From NCBI GenBank assembly GCA_021738605.1, contig JAIPBY010000173.1, positions 1 to 5,279 of the forward strand: 5,279 nt of DNA, written 5' to 3'. This stretch comes from Chitinophagaceae bacterium (GTDB lineage: Bacteria; Bacteroidota; Bacteroidia; Chitinophagales; Chitinophagaceae). How positions within the stretch are numbered: the stretch's first letter is position 1; every line of letters starts with the position of its first letter. This document shows, piece after piece, positions 1 to 5,279 of this stretch. The notes under the pieces were generated by a model, which ran no database searches, had not been told where the DNA came from, and saw only the letters and a list, made by a program, of their open reading frames with translations. The translations under genes and the position numbers were made by a program.

Positions 1-282
1 GGTTTGCGCCTGCTGAACATTTATACACAGGCCAATACCCATGTTATGAGTGCCGCCTATGCGAAATTGCGTGACATGACGCTGAATTATGCCATTCCAA
101 CAGCTGTTGCCAACAAGTTGAGCATGTCAGCATGTTCCATTTACGCGCAGGTAAACAATGTGATGTTGTGGAAAAACAATAATGCAAACATTGATCCTGA
201 ATTTTTCTACCTGAGCAGCGGTACCAGAACCGGAAGGATGCCAGCTTTCTATACCATTGGTTTCAGGATTACATTCAAATAA
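1..282 (+). CDS. SusC/RagA-family TonB-linked outer-membrane transporter, C-terminal end (partial)
   Basis: This is the last 93 codons of a gene that begins before the window; the reading frame is open from base 1 and stops at TAA 280-282. SusC-type proteins are outer-membrane beta-barrels that import oligosaccharides or peptides captured by a SusD lipoprotein, powered by TonB. The visible part has the usual family ending: AAYAKLRDMTLNYAIP (the family's 'lrLknltLgYtlP' strand), then a strand with YAQVNNVMLW (usually 'vyvqgqNlftwt'), then IDPEF and a final strand YTIGFRITFK. The last residue is Lys after Phe, whereas many barrel proteins end on the aromatic residue. The identification also rests on the SusD-type gene 21 bp downstream, the standard SusC-SusD order. 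The TTG at base 4 is not a real start. The substrate cannot be told from this fragment. Confidence 0.93.
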   Translation, partial: GLRLLNIYTQANTHVMSAAYAKLRDMTLNYAIPTAVANKLSMSACSIYAQVNNVMLWKNNNANIDPEFFYLSSGTRTGRMPAFYTIGFRITFK

Positions 283-303
283 CAAAGGAAAAAGATAATT
301 ATC

Positions 304-1761
304 ATGAAAAGAATATTGCTTAGTGCAGTGATGCTGATTTCACTCATGACAGGGTTTCAAGGGTGTAAAAAATTTCTGGATGTTGAGCCCAAAGGACTTG
401 ACCTGATCAAAAGAATTGATCATTACAACGGGCTTTTCAACAACACGAATCTCTATAGCCTGATCAACGTAAGGAGTGTCCCGGGAAGCTTGCCTTTTAT
501 CATTGGATATCCTGGAGCACCGGTACTAATGTCTGATGACGTTTTTTCAAGCGCGGCTTATCTGAGTACACAGCCACTGTCTTATCAGAATGCCTACCAA
601 TGGAAAGATGATTTGTTCCAGGAAGAGGATGAATCCAGTGAATGGGGAACCTTCTATTCACAGAACTATATCTACAATGTCATAGCCAATGGTGTGATGG
701 ATGCAACAGACGGAACCCTCCAGCAGAAAAAAGAGTTGTTGGCCGAAGCAAGGGCCAATAGGGCTTATATGCATCTCTTGCAGGTCAACTATTTTGCAAA
801 GCCATACAATGCCTCAACAGCATCGACTGATTTGGGAATCCCTCTGGTGGCTGTTGCTGACGCGGGTGGATCCAATTTCAAAAGAGCAACGGTAAAGGAG
901 GTCTATGATTTTATCATCAATGAATTGACGGCCGCCATTCCTGATTTGCCAGTTCGCACCGTGAACAGGGCGAGGCTTGCTCAAACTGCAGGATATTATT
1001 TATTGGGCCAAACCTATTTCTGGATGGGTGATTATGCCAATGCACTTGTTCAACTGAATTTGTCACTGGCTTCAATGCCCAATCATACCGTTGGTGTTTC
1101 ACTCTACAATTACAATACATTGATGCCAAGCTGGATTACGACTGGTCAGGCATGGTTGGGTGCCAATAAATATCCTGCACAAACCCTGAGCAATGAAAAC
1201 ATCTATCTGAAAACGATGAGTTTGAATTTTGCCACTGCAAGAAATACAGTATACCTGAAGCCCAATGTGTACGCACTTTTTAGTACGAACGACCAAAGGA
1301 AAAAATTCTATTTCAACAACAGTACAACCAATGCTGTTCCTGCCCCAGGCTTGCCCGGTCAACAAAGGAACGGTCCCATCTCAGTCAACTGGGGTCCCAA
1401 TTTGGCGGATTTGTATTTGATGATTGCTGAATGCAAAGCAAGGGCCAACAACCTTGTTGGTGCCAAGGCAGATTTGGAAACGCTCAGGAAGACAAGGATG
1501 CCATTGGCTGAAGCAACTGTACTCGCTGCTACCCAAGATGCCATCATGAAAGCAATTTTGGATGAAAGAAAGCGTGAGTTTGCAGGCACAGGATTCAGGT
1601 GGTTCGATATGAGGCGTCTTTGGAATGACACTAAATACAACAATGTTGATGCGACACACCCATTGGATGGGGCAACCTATACCCTCAAGGCAGAGAGGCT
1701 TGTCATGAAAATACCCCCTGCAATCCTGCGTTTGAATCCGGGCATGCCTGATAACCAATAA
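304..1761 (+). CDS. RagB/SusD family nutrient-uptake outer-membrane lipoprotein
   Basis: This 485-residue protein is complete and of normal SusD length. SusD proteins sit on the cell surface as a lid on the SusC barrel and bind the incoming nutrient. Residues 1-20 form a lipoprotein signal peptide with a lipobox ending GFQG-C, so Cys21 is the expected lipidated residue; the following KKFLDVEPKG is the classic start of a mature SusD. The N-terminal SusD-like region covers about 22-220 and includes the helices at 146-168 (AEARANRAYMHLLQ...) and 196-216 (TVKEVYDFIINELTAAIPDLP). TPR-like helices continue to about 255. The C-terminal SusD/RagB domain is marked by LYLMIAECKARANN (370-383) and the hallmark ILDERKREF...GFRWFDMRRLW (418-440), and it ends IPPAILRLNPGM. 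The ATG at 304 is chosen because it starts exactly at the signal peptide; AAAGGAAAAA upstream is at best a weak ribosome site. Two stop codons lie in tandem. The ligand is unknown. Confidence 0.96.
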   Translation: MKRILLSAVMLISLMTGFQGCKKFLDVEPKGLDLIKRIDHYNGLFNNTNLYSLINVRSVPGSLPFIIGYPGAPVLMSDDVFSSAAYLSTQPLSYQNAYQWKDDLFQEEDESSEWGTFYSQNYIYNVIANGVMDATDGTLQQKKELLAEARANRAYMHLLQVNYFAKPYNASTASTDLGIPLVAVADAGGSNFKRATVKEVYDFIINELTAAIPDLPVRTVNRARLAQTAGYYLLGQTYFWMGDYANALVQLNLSLASMPNHTVGVSLYNYNTLMPSWITTGQAWLGANKYPAQTLSNENIYLKTMSLNFATARNTVYLKPNVYALFSTNDQRKKFYFNNSTTNAVPAPGLPGQQRNGPISVNWGPNLADLYLMIAECKARANNLVGAKADLETLRKTRMPLAEATVLAATQDAIMKAILDERKREFAGTGFRWFDMRRLWNDTKYNNVDATHPLDGATYTLKAERLVMKIPPAILRLNPGMPDNQ

Positions 1762-1793
1762 TAACCTTTAATTTACAAGCTAGAAATCGTAAC

Positions 1794-2963
1794 ATGAAAA
1801 AAACAGCAACGCTCATTCTTTTTTTATTGCCCTTGTTCATTTTTGCTCAAAACGGTTTCACCGTGAAAGCCAAGTTGGGTCATTTGGGAACCAACAAAGT
1901 GAAGGCATCTTATTACAAGAACGGGAAATATACCAATGATACACTTGTAGCCAACAAAAAAGGAATTGTGCTATGGGAAGGCCAGTTGGATGAACCACAG
2001 ATCGTGCGCATGGAAGTGTTGGACTCAACCCTGATTCTTCGTGTGGGAAAAGCAGCATCCGCACCTCCATTCCTCATGTTTGTCCTTACCAACTCAGCCA
2101 TCACCATCACAGGTGATGCCAAGGAGGTTTACGCGGCAAGCATTAAATCGAAGGACAAAGAAATCATTGATTACGAGACATATCGAAAAGATGAAATTGC
2201 ATTCAACCGTGCATCTTGGGAAATACAAAAAGAACTCAACAGAAAATTGAATGCAAAAGATACCGTTGGCAATGCTGTCCTGATGGCCAAGCTTTCAGCC
2301 CTTCGCAAAGAAAACCAGCAAGTGAGGATGAGGTTCATTGATGCCCATCCTGCTGCATTTTCAAGCATTTTGATGTTGTCCAATCTTTTTCTTGTCATGT
2401 CACCTGAAGATATGTACAGGCGTTACGAAGCAATCGATGCACGCTACAAGGATTCAAAGGCGGCAAAAAGCCTTGGTCTTAAAGTAGAAAGCAACAGAAA
2501 GACTGCCCTGGGACAACCCATGATTCAGTTTTCCCTGGTGGGCGTTGATGGCAAACAAGTCAATACCGCTGATTTGAAAGGCAAGGTCATTTTGCTTGAT
2601 TTCTGGGGAAGCTGGTGTGTGCCCTGCCGCAAAAGCCATCCGGCGCTCAAGGAATTGTATGCAAAATACAAGTCCAGGGGATTGGAGATCATTGGCATTT
2701 CCAACGAAGCTTTCAGTGCTGGTGGAAACAAAGCACAGCAAGAAGTGTCATGGCGCAAGGCCATCAAAGAAGATGGCATTGATTGGTTACATGTGTTGAA
2801 CGATGCTGATATCAATGATCTTGCCAAGTCCCATGATATCAACGGGTATCCAACAAAATTCCTGATTGACCGCAATGGCAAGTTCGTCCTGAAAATACTG
2901 GGTACAAGTGAGGGGCTGCACAAAACACTTGAAAAGAAATTGGCAGAGTTGATGCCGGATTGA
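1794..2963 (+). CDS. Secreted TlpA-like thioredoxin-fold protein with DUF4369-like N-terminal region
   Basis: This 389-residue protein has a Sec signal peptide at residues 1-19 (hydrophobic core LILFLLPLFIF, likely cut near FAQ-N) with no lipobox, so it should be soluble in the periplasm. Residues about 20-115 look like the beta-rich DUF4369 domain common in front of Bacteroidota TlpA proteins (KAKLGHLGTNKVKASYY..., ITITGDAK). A charged helical linker spans about 120-230. The thioredoxin/AhpC-TSA-like domain runs from about 240 to 386: GQPMIQFSLVGVDGK, then KVILLDFWGSWCVPC with redox cysteines Cys275 and Cys278, and the cis-proline loop GYPTKFLID with Pro353. All key thioredoxin residues are present, so disulfide reductase or isomerase activity is plausible; the physiological substrate is unknown. 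The gene starts 32 bp after the SusD gene and is followed by a terminator, so it is probably the last gene of that operon. SusC-SusD-TlpA order is common in Bacteroidota. Confidence 0.93.
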   Translation: MKKTATLILFLLPLFIFAQNGFTVKAKLGHLGTNKVKASYYKNGKYTNDTLVANKKGIVLWEGQLDEPQIVRMEVLDSTLILRVGKAASAPPFLMFVLTNSAITITGDAKEVYAASIKSKDKEIIDYETYRKDEIAFNRASWEIQKELNRKLNAKDTVGNAVLMAKLSALRKENQQVRMRFIDAHPAAFSSILMLSNLFLVMSPEDMYRRYEAIDARYKDSKAAKSLGLKVESNRKTALGQPMIQFSLVGVDGKQVNTADLKGKVILLDFWGSWCVPCRKSHPALKELYAKYKSRGLEIIGISNEAFSAGGNKAQQEVSWRKAIKEDGIDWLHVLNDADINDLAKSHDINGYPTKFLIDRNGKFVLKILGTSEGLHKTLEKKLAELMPD

Positions 2964-2988
2964 TGCATTTTTAATTCTTATCTCATGA

Positions 2989-3018
2989 GCTCCTTGGTTA
3001 TCCAAGGGGCTTTTTTTT
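2989..3018 (+). terminator. Intrinsic terminator of the SusC-SusD-TlpA operon
   Basis: A 9-bp stem pairs GCTCCTTGG (2989-2997) with CCAAGGGGC (3002-3010), containing one G-U wobble (2991/3008) and closing a TTAT loop. Eight T residues (3011-3018) follow directly. It lies 25 bp after the TlpA stop codon and separates the first uptake operon from the sigma-factor gene. On the opposite strand there is no T-run after the stem, so it acts on + transcripts. Confidence 0.9.
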
Positions 3019-3134
3019 GGTTTGAAAAATCAAAAAGAACCGTTAAATGTATTAATATTGAATAGCAATATTTTCAAAAACATCTTCATGTCAAATCCAT
3101 GAACATCGTTTTTTGATAAACACTTGATTACCAA
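3019..3134 (+). promoter_or_regulatory. Leader and presumed promoter region of the sigma-factor gene
   Basis: This 116-bp AT-rich gap between a terminator and the sigma-factor start must hold the promoter if the sigma gene is transcribed independently. The best Bacteroidota-type -7 match (consensus TAnnTTTG) is TAATATTG at 3053-3060, 7 of 8 positions. The nearest TTTG for a -33 element is at 3021-3024, a spacing of 28 bp, which is longer than usual (about 19-21), so the exact promoter is uncertain. That a promoter lies here is an inference from the terminator; the specific box is a weak call. No coding sequence or RNA gene is visible. Confidence 0.35.
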
Positions 3135-3719
3135 ATGAAGTCAGGCAAACCATTTGATGAACTGCAGTTGATAAAAAAAATGGCTGAAGGGGACATGGAC
3201 TCCTTTGATGCTATTTATTGGAAATACTATAAGGCCGTGCACGGAAATATTCTCAAACTTGTGCAGGATAACGCTTCAGCAGAAGATATTTTACAGGATG
3301 TCTTCCTTTCATTGTGGGAAAATCGCGAGAAGATTGATGCTGCAAGATCTCTTGCTGGCTGGCTGTTTGTCACCAGTTATAACAGATCCATGACTTTTTT
3401 GAAAAGGAGACTGAGAGAAAAAATGACACCCGTTTTACATGGTGAGGATTCAGTTGAGATCTCAATTGGTCAGCCATTGGCCGAAATTCGGTTGAAAGAG
3501 CTAGAAAAGGCCATCAACAACCTTTCTCCACAAAAACAGAAAGTTTTTTACATGTGCAAGCTCAAGGGACTCAGTTATGACGAAACTGCTGATTTGATGA
3601 AAATATCCAAGCATACAGTGAAAGAATACCTCACTGCTGCATTTCGATCCATCAAGGAGCAGATGATGAAATCACCCAGTATAGGCTTGCTTGCCTGGCT
3701 TTTTCTTAAATTTTATTGA
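3135..3719 (+). CDS. ECF-subfamily RNA polymerase sigma-70 factor (Bacteroidota FecI-like)
   Basis: This 194-residue protein is a complete ECF sigma factor. It should direct RNA polymerase to the promoter of the downstream transporter locus when released by its anti-sigma factor. Sigma region 2 covers about residues 22-92: FDAIYWKYYKAVHGNILKL, then the polymerase-binding and -10 recognition helices around DNASAEDILQDVFLSLWENR and LAGWLFVTSYNRSMTFLKR. Region 4 covers about 118-172: LKELEKAINNLSPQKQKVFYM, then the helix-turn-helix LSYDETADLMKISKHTVKEY that reads the -35 element. There is no region 1 or 3, as expected for ECF factors. After region 4 the protein ends in a hydrophobic tail, GLLAWLFLKFY, often seen in Bacteroidota ECF factors beside FecR genes. 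The ATG at 3135 fits the family start (DELQLIKKMAEGD). The anti-sigma gene follows 54 bp downstream. Confidence 0.96.
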   Translation: MKSGKPFDELQLIKKMAEGDMDSFDAIYWKYYKAVHGNILKLVQDNASAEDILQDVFLSLWENREKIDAARSLAGWLFVTSYNRSMTFLKRRLREKMTPVLHGEDSVEISIGQPLAEIRLKELEKAINNLSPQKQKVFYMCKLKGLSYDETADLMKISKHTVKEYLTAAFRSIKEQMMKSPSIGLLAWLFLKFY

Positions 3720-3737
3720 TAATACCCCCCCTTTTTC

Positions 3738-3749
3738 ATGGCAGCATAG
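3738..3749 (+). other. Three-codon minicistron (ATG GCA GCA TAG) in frame with the anti-sigma gene
   Basis: An ATG at 3738 lies 19 bp after the sigma-factor stop and is in the same frame as the FecR gene, but a TAG at 3747-3749 closes it after three codons. From the TAG onward the frame is open (Y-L-F-E-R-T-A-L-E-E...) into the FecR protein. It could be chance, a leader minicistron, or the original start disabled by a point change or a sequencing error. A C7-T5 run (3725-3736) sits just before it. Confidence 0.3.
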
Positions 3750-3773
3750 TATTTATTTGAACGAACGACTGCC

Positions 3774-4979
3774 TTGGAAGAAATTAAAATCAAATTAAAG
3801 CTCCTTTTGACCCAGACAAACTGGAATCCGGAAGACCGAAAATGGCTTTTGGAGTTTCTGGATTCTGGGGATACGAACTTATTACAGGAGTTGCTCCGAG
3901 AGGATTTTTTCAATGAAATCAATGCTTCTATCGATCAACATGATGAAGCCGCAAAAGAAATTCTTGATAAAATTCACCAAAAAATTAACGCAGCCAAAAG
4001 AAAATCCAGCAAAACCACAGTTGTTCCGCTCAAGTGGATCTCCATCGCAGCAAGCTTTTTTCTGCTTGCATTTTCGGCATATTTTTTCCTTTACAACAAT
4101 GATTCCAATCCGGTTGCAGTTGTTGAAAAATCCTCTAAACAGCCGTTGGTAAATGATTTTGTGCCTGGAGAAGACAAGGCGGTTTTAACCCTAGCTGATG
4201 GCTCGGTTGTCATTCTTGATGATGCCTCAAATGGGAACATTGCCTTACAAGGAGCTGTTCAGATACAAAAAGTCAATGACGGAAAACTTCAATACCAGGC
4301 CGGGGGAGAGGCGCTAGAGACAGTATACAATTCGGTATCTACCCCTAAAGGAGGAAAATTTCAGTTGACACTTTCCGATGGTACAAAAGTTTGGCTTAAT
4401 TCATCTTCTTCACTGAAGTTTCCAGTAGTTTTTAATGGGAATGAAAGGAAAGTTGAACTGCACGGGGAAGGATATTTTGAAGTGGCTGAGAACAAGCAAA
4501 AGCCTTTCAAGGTGGATGTGGCAGGCAGGGGTGAAGTTGAAGTCTTGGGTACGCATTTTAATGTGAATGCCTATGCTGATGAGGCATCACTCAATACAAC
4601 ATTGCTGGAGGGAAGTGTAAAGGTTAGGGTTGGTTCCGGCTCAAAACCATCGATGTTGGTACCTGGCCAGCAGGCTAGAATTTTCCCCAATGGAGAAGTC
4701 AGAACAACAAGCAACATTAACCTTGAGGAGGTTGTAGCCTGGAAAAATGGAAAGTTTCATTTTGGAGAATCAACCGATATGGAAACGGTAATGCGTCAGA
4801 TTGGAAGGTGGTATGATGTGGACGTGGAATATTCAGGTAATTTTTCTGGCAAACACCTTGGTGGAACCATTTCAAGAGATGTAAATGCTTCAAAAGTTTT
4901 TGAAATGCTGGAAATGACTGGAATAGCGAAATTTCGGATTGTGGGTAAGAAAGTTTTAGTAGTTGCTCAAAACAATTAA
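3774..4979 (+). CDS. FecR-family anti-sigma factor (single-pass membrane protein with DUF4974-type C terminus)
   Basis: This 401-residue protein has the full Bacteroidota FecR layout. It is expected to hold the ECF sigma factor at the inner membrane and release it on a signal from the SusC-type transporter. Residues 1-80 are a charged cytoplasmic anti-sigma region. Residues about 86-107 (LKWISIAASFFLLAFSAYFF) are one membrane helix. The rest is periplasmic: a variable region to about 185 (LTLADGSVVILDDAS), the FecR domain at about 188-285 (TPKGGKFQLTLSDGTKVWLNSSSSL, HGEGYFEVAENKQKPF, VEVLGTHFNVNAY), and a C-terminal DUF4974-like domain at about 320-398 (WKNGKFHFGES, IGRWYDVDVEY, GGTISRDVNASKVFEMLEMTG). 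The only usable start is TTG at 3774; no in-frame ATG gives a family-like N terminus, and the nearest upstream ATG (3738) is blocked by a TAG. It most likely forms an operon with the sigma gene. Confidence 0.94.
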   Translation: MEEIKIKLKLLLTQTNWNPEDRKWLLEFLDSGDTNLLQELLREDFFNEINASIDQHDEAAKEILDKIHQKINAAKRKSSKTTVVPLKWISIAASFFLLAFSAYFFLYNNDSNPVAVVEKSSKQPLVNDFVPGEDKAVLTLADGSVVILDDASNGNIALQGAVQIQKVNDGKLQYQAGGEALETVYNSVSTPKGGKFQLTLSDGTKVWLNSSSSLKFPVVFNGNERKVELHGEGYFEVAENKQKPFKVDVAGRGEVEVLGTHFNVNAYADEASLNTTLLEGSVKVRVGSGSKPSMLVPGQQARIFPNGEVRTTSNINLEEVVAWKNGKFHFGESTDMETVMRQIGRWYDVDVEYSGNFSGKHLGGTISRDVNASKVFEMLEMTGIAKFRIVGKKVLVVAQNN

Positions 4980-4992
4980 GTTCAGGAAACCC

Positions 4993-5025
4993 AAAAAAAA
5001 CCGCCTCGAAGGGAAGTCGAGACGG
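4993..5025 (-). terminator. Intrinsic terminator acting on the minus strand
   Basis: Read on the minus strand, CCGTCTCGA (5025-5017) pairs with TCGAGGCGG (5009-5001) to give a 9-bp stem with one U-G wobble and a 7-nt loop, followed at once by T8 (5000-4993). On the + strand the wobble becomes a C-A mismatch and no T-run follows, so the element is clearly built for minus-strand transcripts. No minus-strand protein gene ends here; the upstream minus-strand sequence is antisense to the next susC-like gene and its leader. Confidence 0.75.
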
Positions 5026-5083
5026 CGTAATGCCTGGGTGCCTAATAAATAAGTCGTGACAGACCTGTATCATTAACCCAAAC
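4993..5083 (-). ncRNA. Predicted cis-antisense small RNA opposite the susC-like leader (DonS-like)
   Basis: A minus-strand -7 element at 5095-5088 and an intrinsic terminator ending at 4993 bracket about 90 bp with no protein gene on that strand. The 5' end is estimated at about 5 bases past the -7 element and could be off by several bases. The RNA would pair with most of the untranslated leader of the downstream transporter gene and stop about 12 bases short of its ATG. In Bacteroides, cis-encoded antisense RNAs of the DonS type lie in the same place, between an anti-sigma gene and the susC homologue, and repress the locus. The position, strand and elements are seen in the sequence; expression and function are inferred. 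An alternative is a terminator that only stops stray antisense transcription from within the susC gene. Confidence 0.45.
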
Positions 5084-5087
5084 AAAA

Positions 5088-5095
5088 CAAAGTTA
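5088..5095 (-). promoter_or_regulatory. Minus-strand Bacteroidota -7 promoter element
   Basis: The + strand CAAAGTTA reads TAACTTTG on the minus strand, a perfect match to the Bacteroidota -7 consensus TAnnTTTG. Its first base lies on the A of the susC-like ATG. The nearest TTTG that could serve as a -33 element is at 5127-5124, with a 28-bp spacer that is longer than the usual 19-21 bp, so the promoter may be weak or depend mainly on the -7 element. Its pairing with the terminator 60 bp away on the same strand is the main reason to call it. Confidence 0.4.
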
Positions 5096-5279
5096 TGCAT
5101 TTTAAGCCTTTATTATGCCCTCCCAAAAGGTACTCAGGAACACTAATCAAAACCATTCTGATGATGAAATTCACAGTTTTCTTATTGCTGGTTGCCTGCA
5201 TGCAGGTTTCAGCAAGCGGATTTTCTCAGGTATCACTTGCAGAGAAGAATGTCCCTCTGAGATCAGTGTTTAAAAAGAT
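5095..5279 (+). CDS. SusC/RagA-family TonB-dependent transporter with STN domain, N-terminal part (partial)
   Basis: The first 61 codons of a gene that runs past the window edge are visible. Residues 23-45 contain a signal peptide (MMKFTVFLLLVACMQVSASGFSQ, core FLLLVACMQV) preceded by a 22-residue, mildly basic extension that is common in Chitinophagaceae-type SusC proteins. After the likely cleavage region (VSA-SG or FSQ-V) comes VSLAEKNVPLRSVFKK, the typical first strand and helix of an STN (secretin/TonB short N-terminal) domain. That domain is what lets a TonB-dependent transporter signal to a FecR protein, which fits the sigma/anti-sigma pair directly upstream. ATG 5095 is favoured because the extension looks family-like; ATG 5161 or 5164, in the same frame, would give a conventional signal peptide. 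No + strand intrinsic terminator separates it from the FecR gene, so read-through is possible besides a sigma-dependent promoter in the 115-bp gap. The substrate is unknown. Confidence 0.88.
   Translation, partial: MHFKPLLCPPKRYSGTLIKTILMMKFTVFLLLVACMQVSASGFSQVSLAEKNVPLRSVFKK

Noticed and set aside
1381..1758. A 125-codon minus-strand open frame inside the SusD gene.
   Set aside because: It is fully antisense to conserved SusD C-terminal motifs, resembles no protein I recognise, and overlaps another chance minus-strand frame.
2525..2968. A 147-codon minus-strand open frame opposite the thioredoxin domain.
   Set aside because: The + strand frame has intact CVPC and cis-proline motifs. The antisense frame has no recognisable features and no promoter evidence.
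3085..3103. Inverted repeat TTCATG-N7-CATGAA upstream of the sigma-factor gene, considered as an operator.
   Set aside because: Six-base arms with a short spacer are expected by chance at an appreciable rate in a 116-bp gap, and no regulator is identified that would bind it.
3725..3736. C7-T5 run between the sigma and anti-sigma genes, considered as a phase-variation tract.
   Set aside because: It lies between genes, upstream of the only usable FecR start, so slippage would not shift a reading frame. Seven bases is also short for a contingency tract.
3752..3759. TTTATTTG as a possible -7 promoter element just before the FecR gene.
   Set aside because: It matches 7 of 8 positions but lacks a TTTG at a suitable distance upstream. 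The short gap after the sigma gene favours co-transcription.
4717..5100. A 127-codon open frame on the minus strand overlapping the end of the FecR gene and the gap before the susC-like gene.
   Set aside because: It runs through the minus-strand terminator hairpin and then antisense to well-supported FecR coding sequence. Its protein shows no recognisable domain, so it is most likely a chance frame.
1..5279. Search for CRISPR arrays, tRNA or rRNA genes, insertion sequences and integration sites.
   Set aside because: No regularly spaced repeats, RNA-gene signatures, transposase motifs or terminal inverted repeats were seen. The window is almost fully explained by the six genes and their control regions.

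Overview
The window looks like chromosomal DNA from a member of the Bacteroidota, most likely a Chitinophagaceae- or Sphingobacteriaceae-type organism. The reasons are two SusC/SusD-type outer-membrane uptake loci, a Bacteroidota-style lipoprotein start on the SusD protein (Cys followed by KKFLDVEP), a FecR anti-sigma factor of the Bacteroidota layout, A-rich start regions without clear Shine-Dalgarno sequences, and moderate-to-low GC. Family names come from reading the proteins by eye; no database search was run.

All five recognisable protein genes, plus the start of a sixth, lie on the + strand. Bases 1-2963 hold the end of one uptake locus: the C-terminal end of a SusC/RagA TonB-dependent transporter (1-282), a complete SusD/RagB lipoprotein (304-1761) and a secreted TlpA-type thioredoxin-fold protein (1794-2963). 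They are tightly spaced (21 and 32 bp gaps) and end at a strong intrinsic terminator (2989-3018). No glycan-degrading enzyme is visible, so the substrate cannot be read from the window.

Bases 3019-5279 hold a second, independently regulated locus: an ECF sigma factor (3135-3719), a one-pass FecR-family anti-sigma factor (3774-4979) and the start of a new SusC-type transporter (5095 to the window edge). That transporter begins with a signal peptide and the start of an STN signalling domain. This is the trans-envelope circuit in which substrate at the transporter is sensed by FecR in the periplasm, the sigma factor is released, and the susC-susD genes are switched on.

The most interesting signal is in the 115-bp gap between the anti-sigma gene and the new susC-like gene. 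A hairpin with a T8 tail forms a good intrinsic terminator only on the minus strand (4993-5025). About 60 bp away on that strand is a perfect Bacteroidota -7 element (TAACTTTG, 5095-5088) that overlaps the susC-like start codon. Together they predict a roughly 90-nt RNA antisense to the susC leader. This matches the position and orientation of the DonS-type cis-antisense RNAs known to repress polysaccharide-utilization loci in Bacteroides. A second oddity is the anti-sigma gene start: the only usable start is a TTG, while an in-frame ATG 36 bp upstream is cut off after three codons by a TAG.
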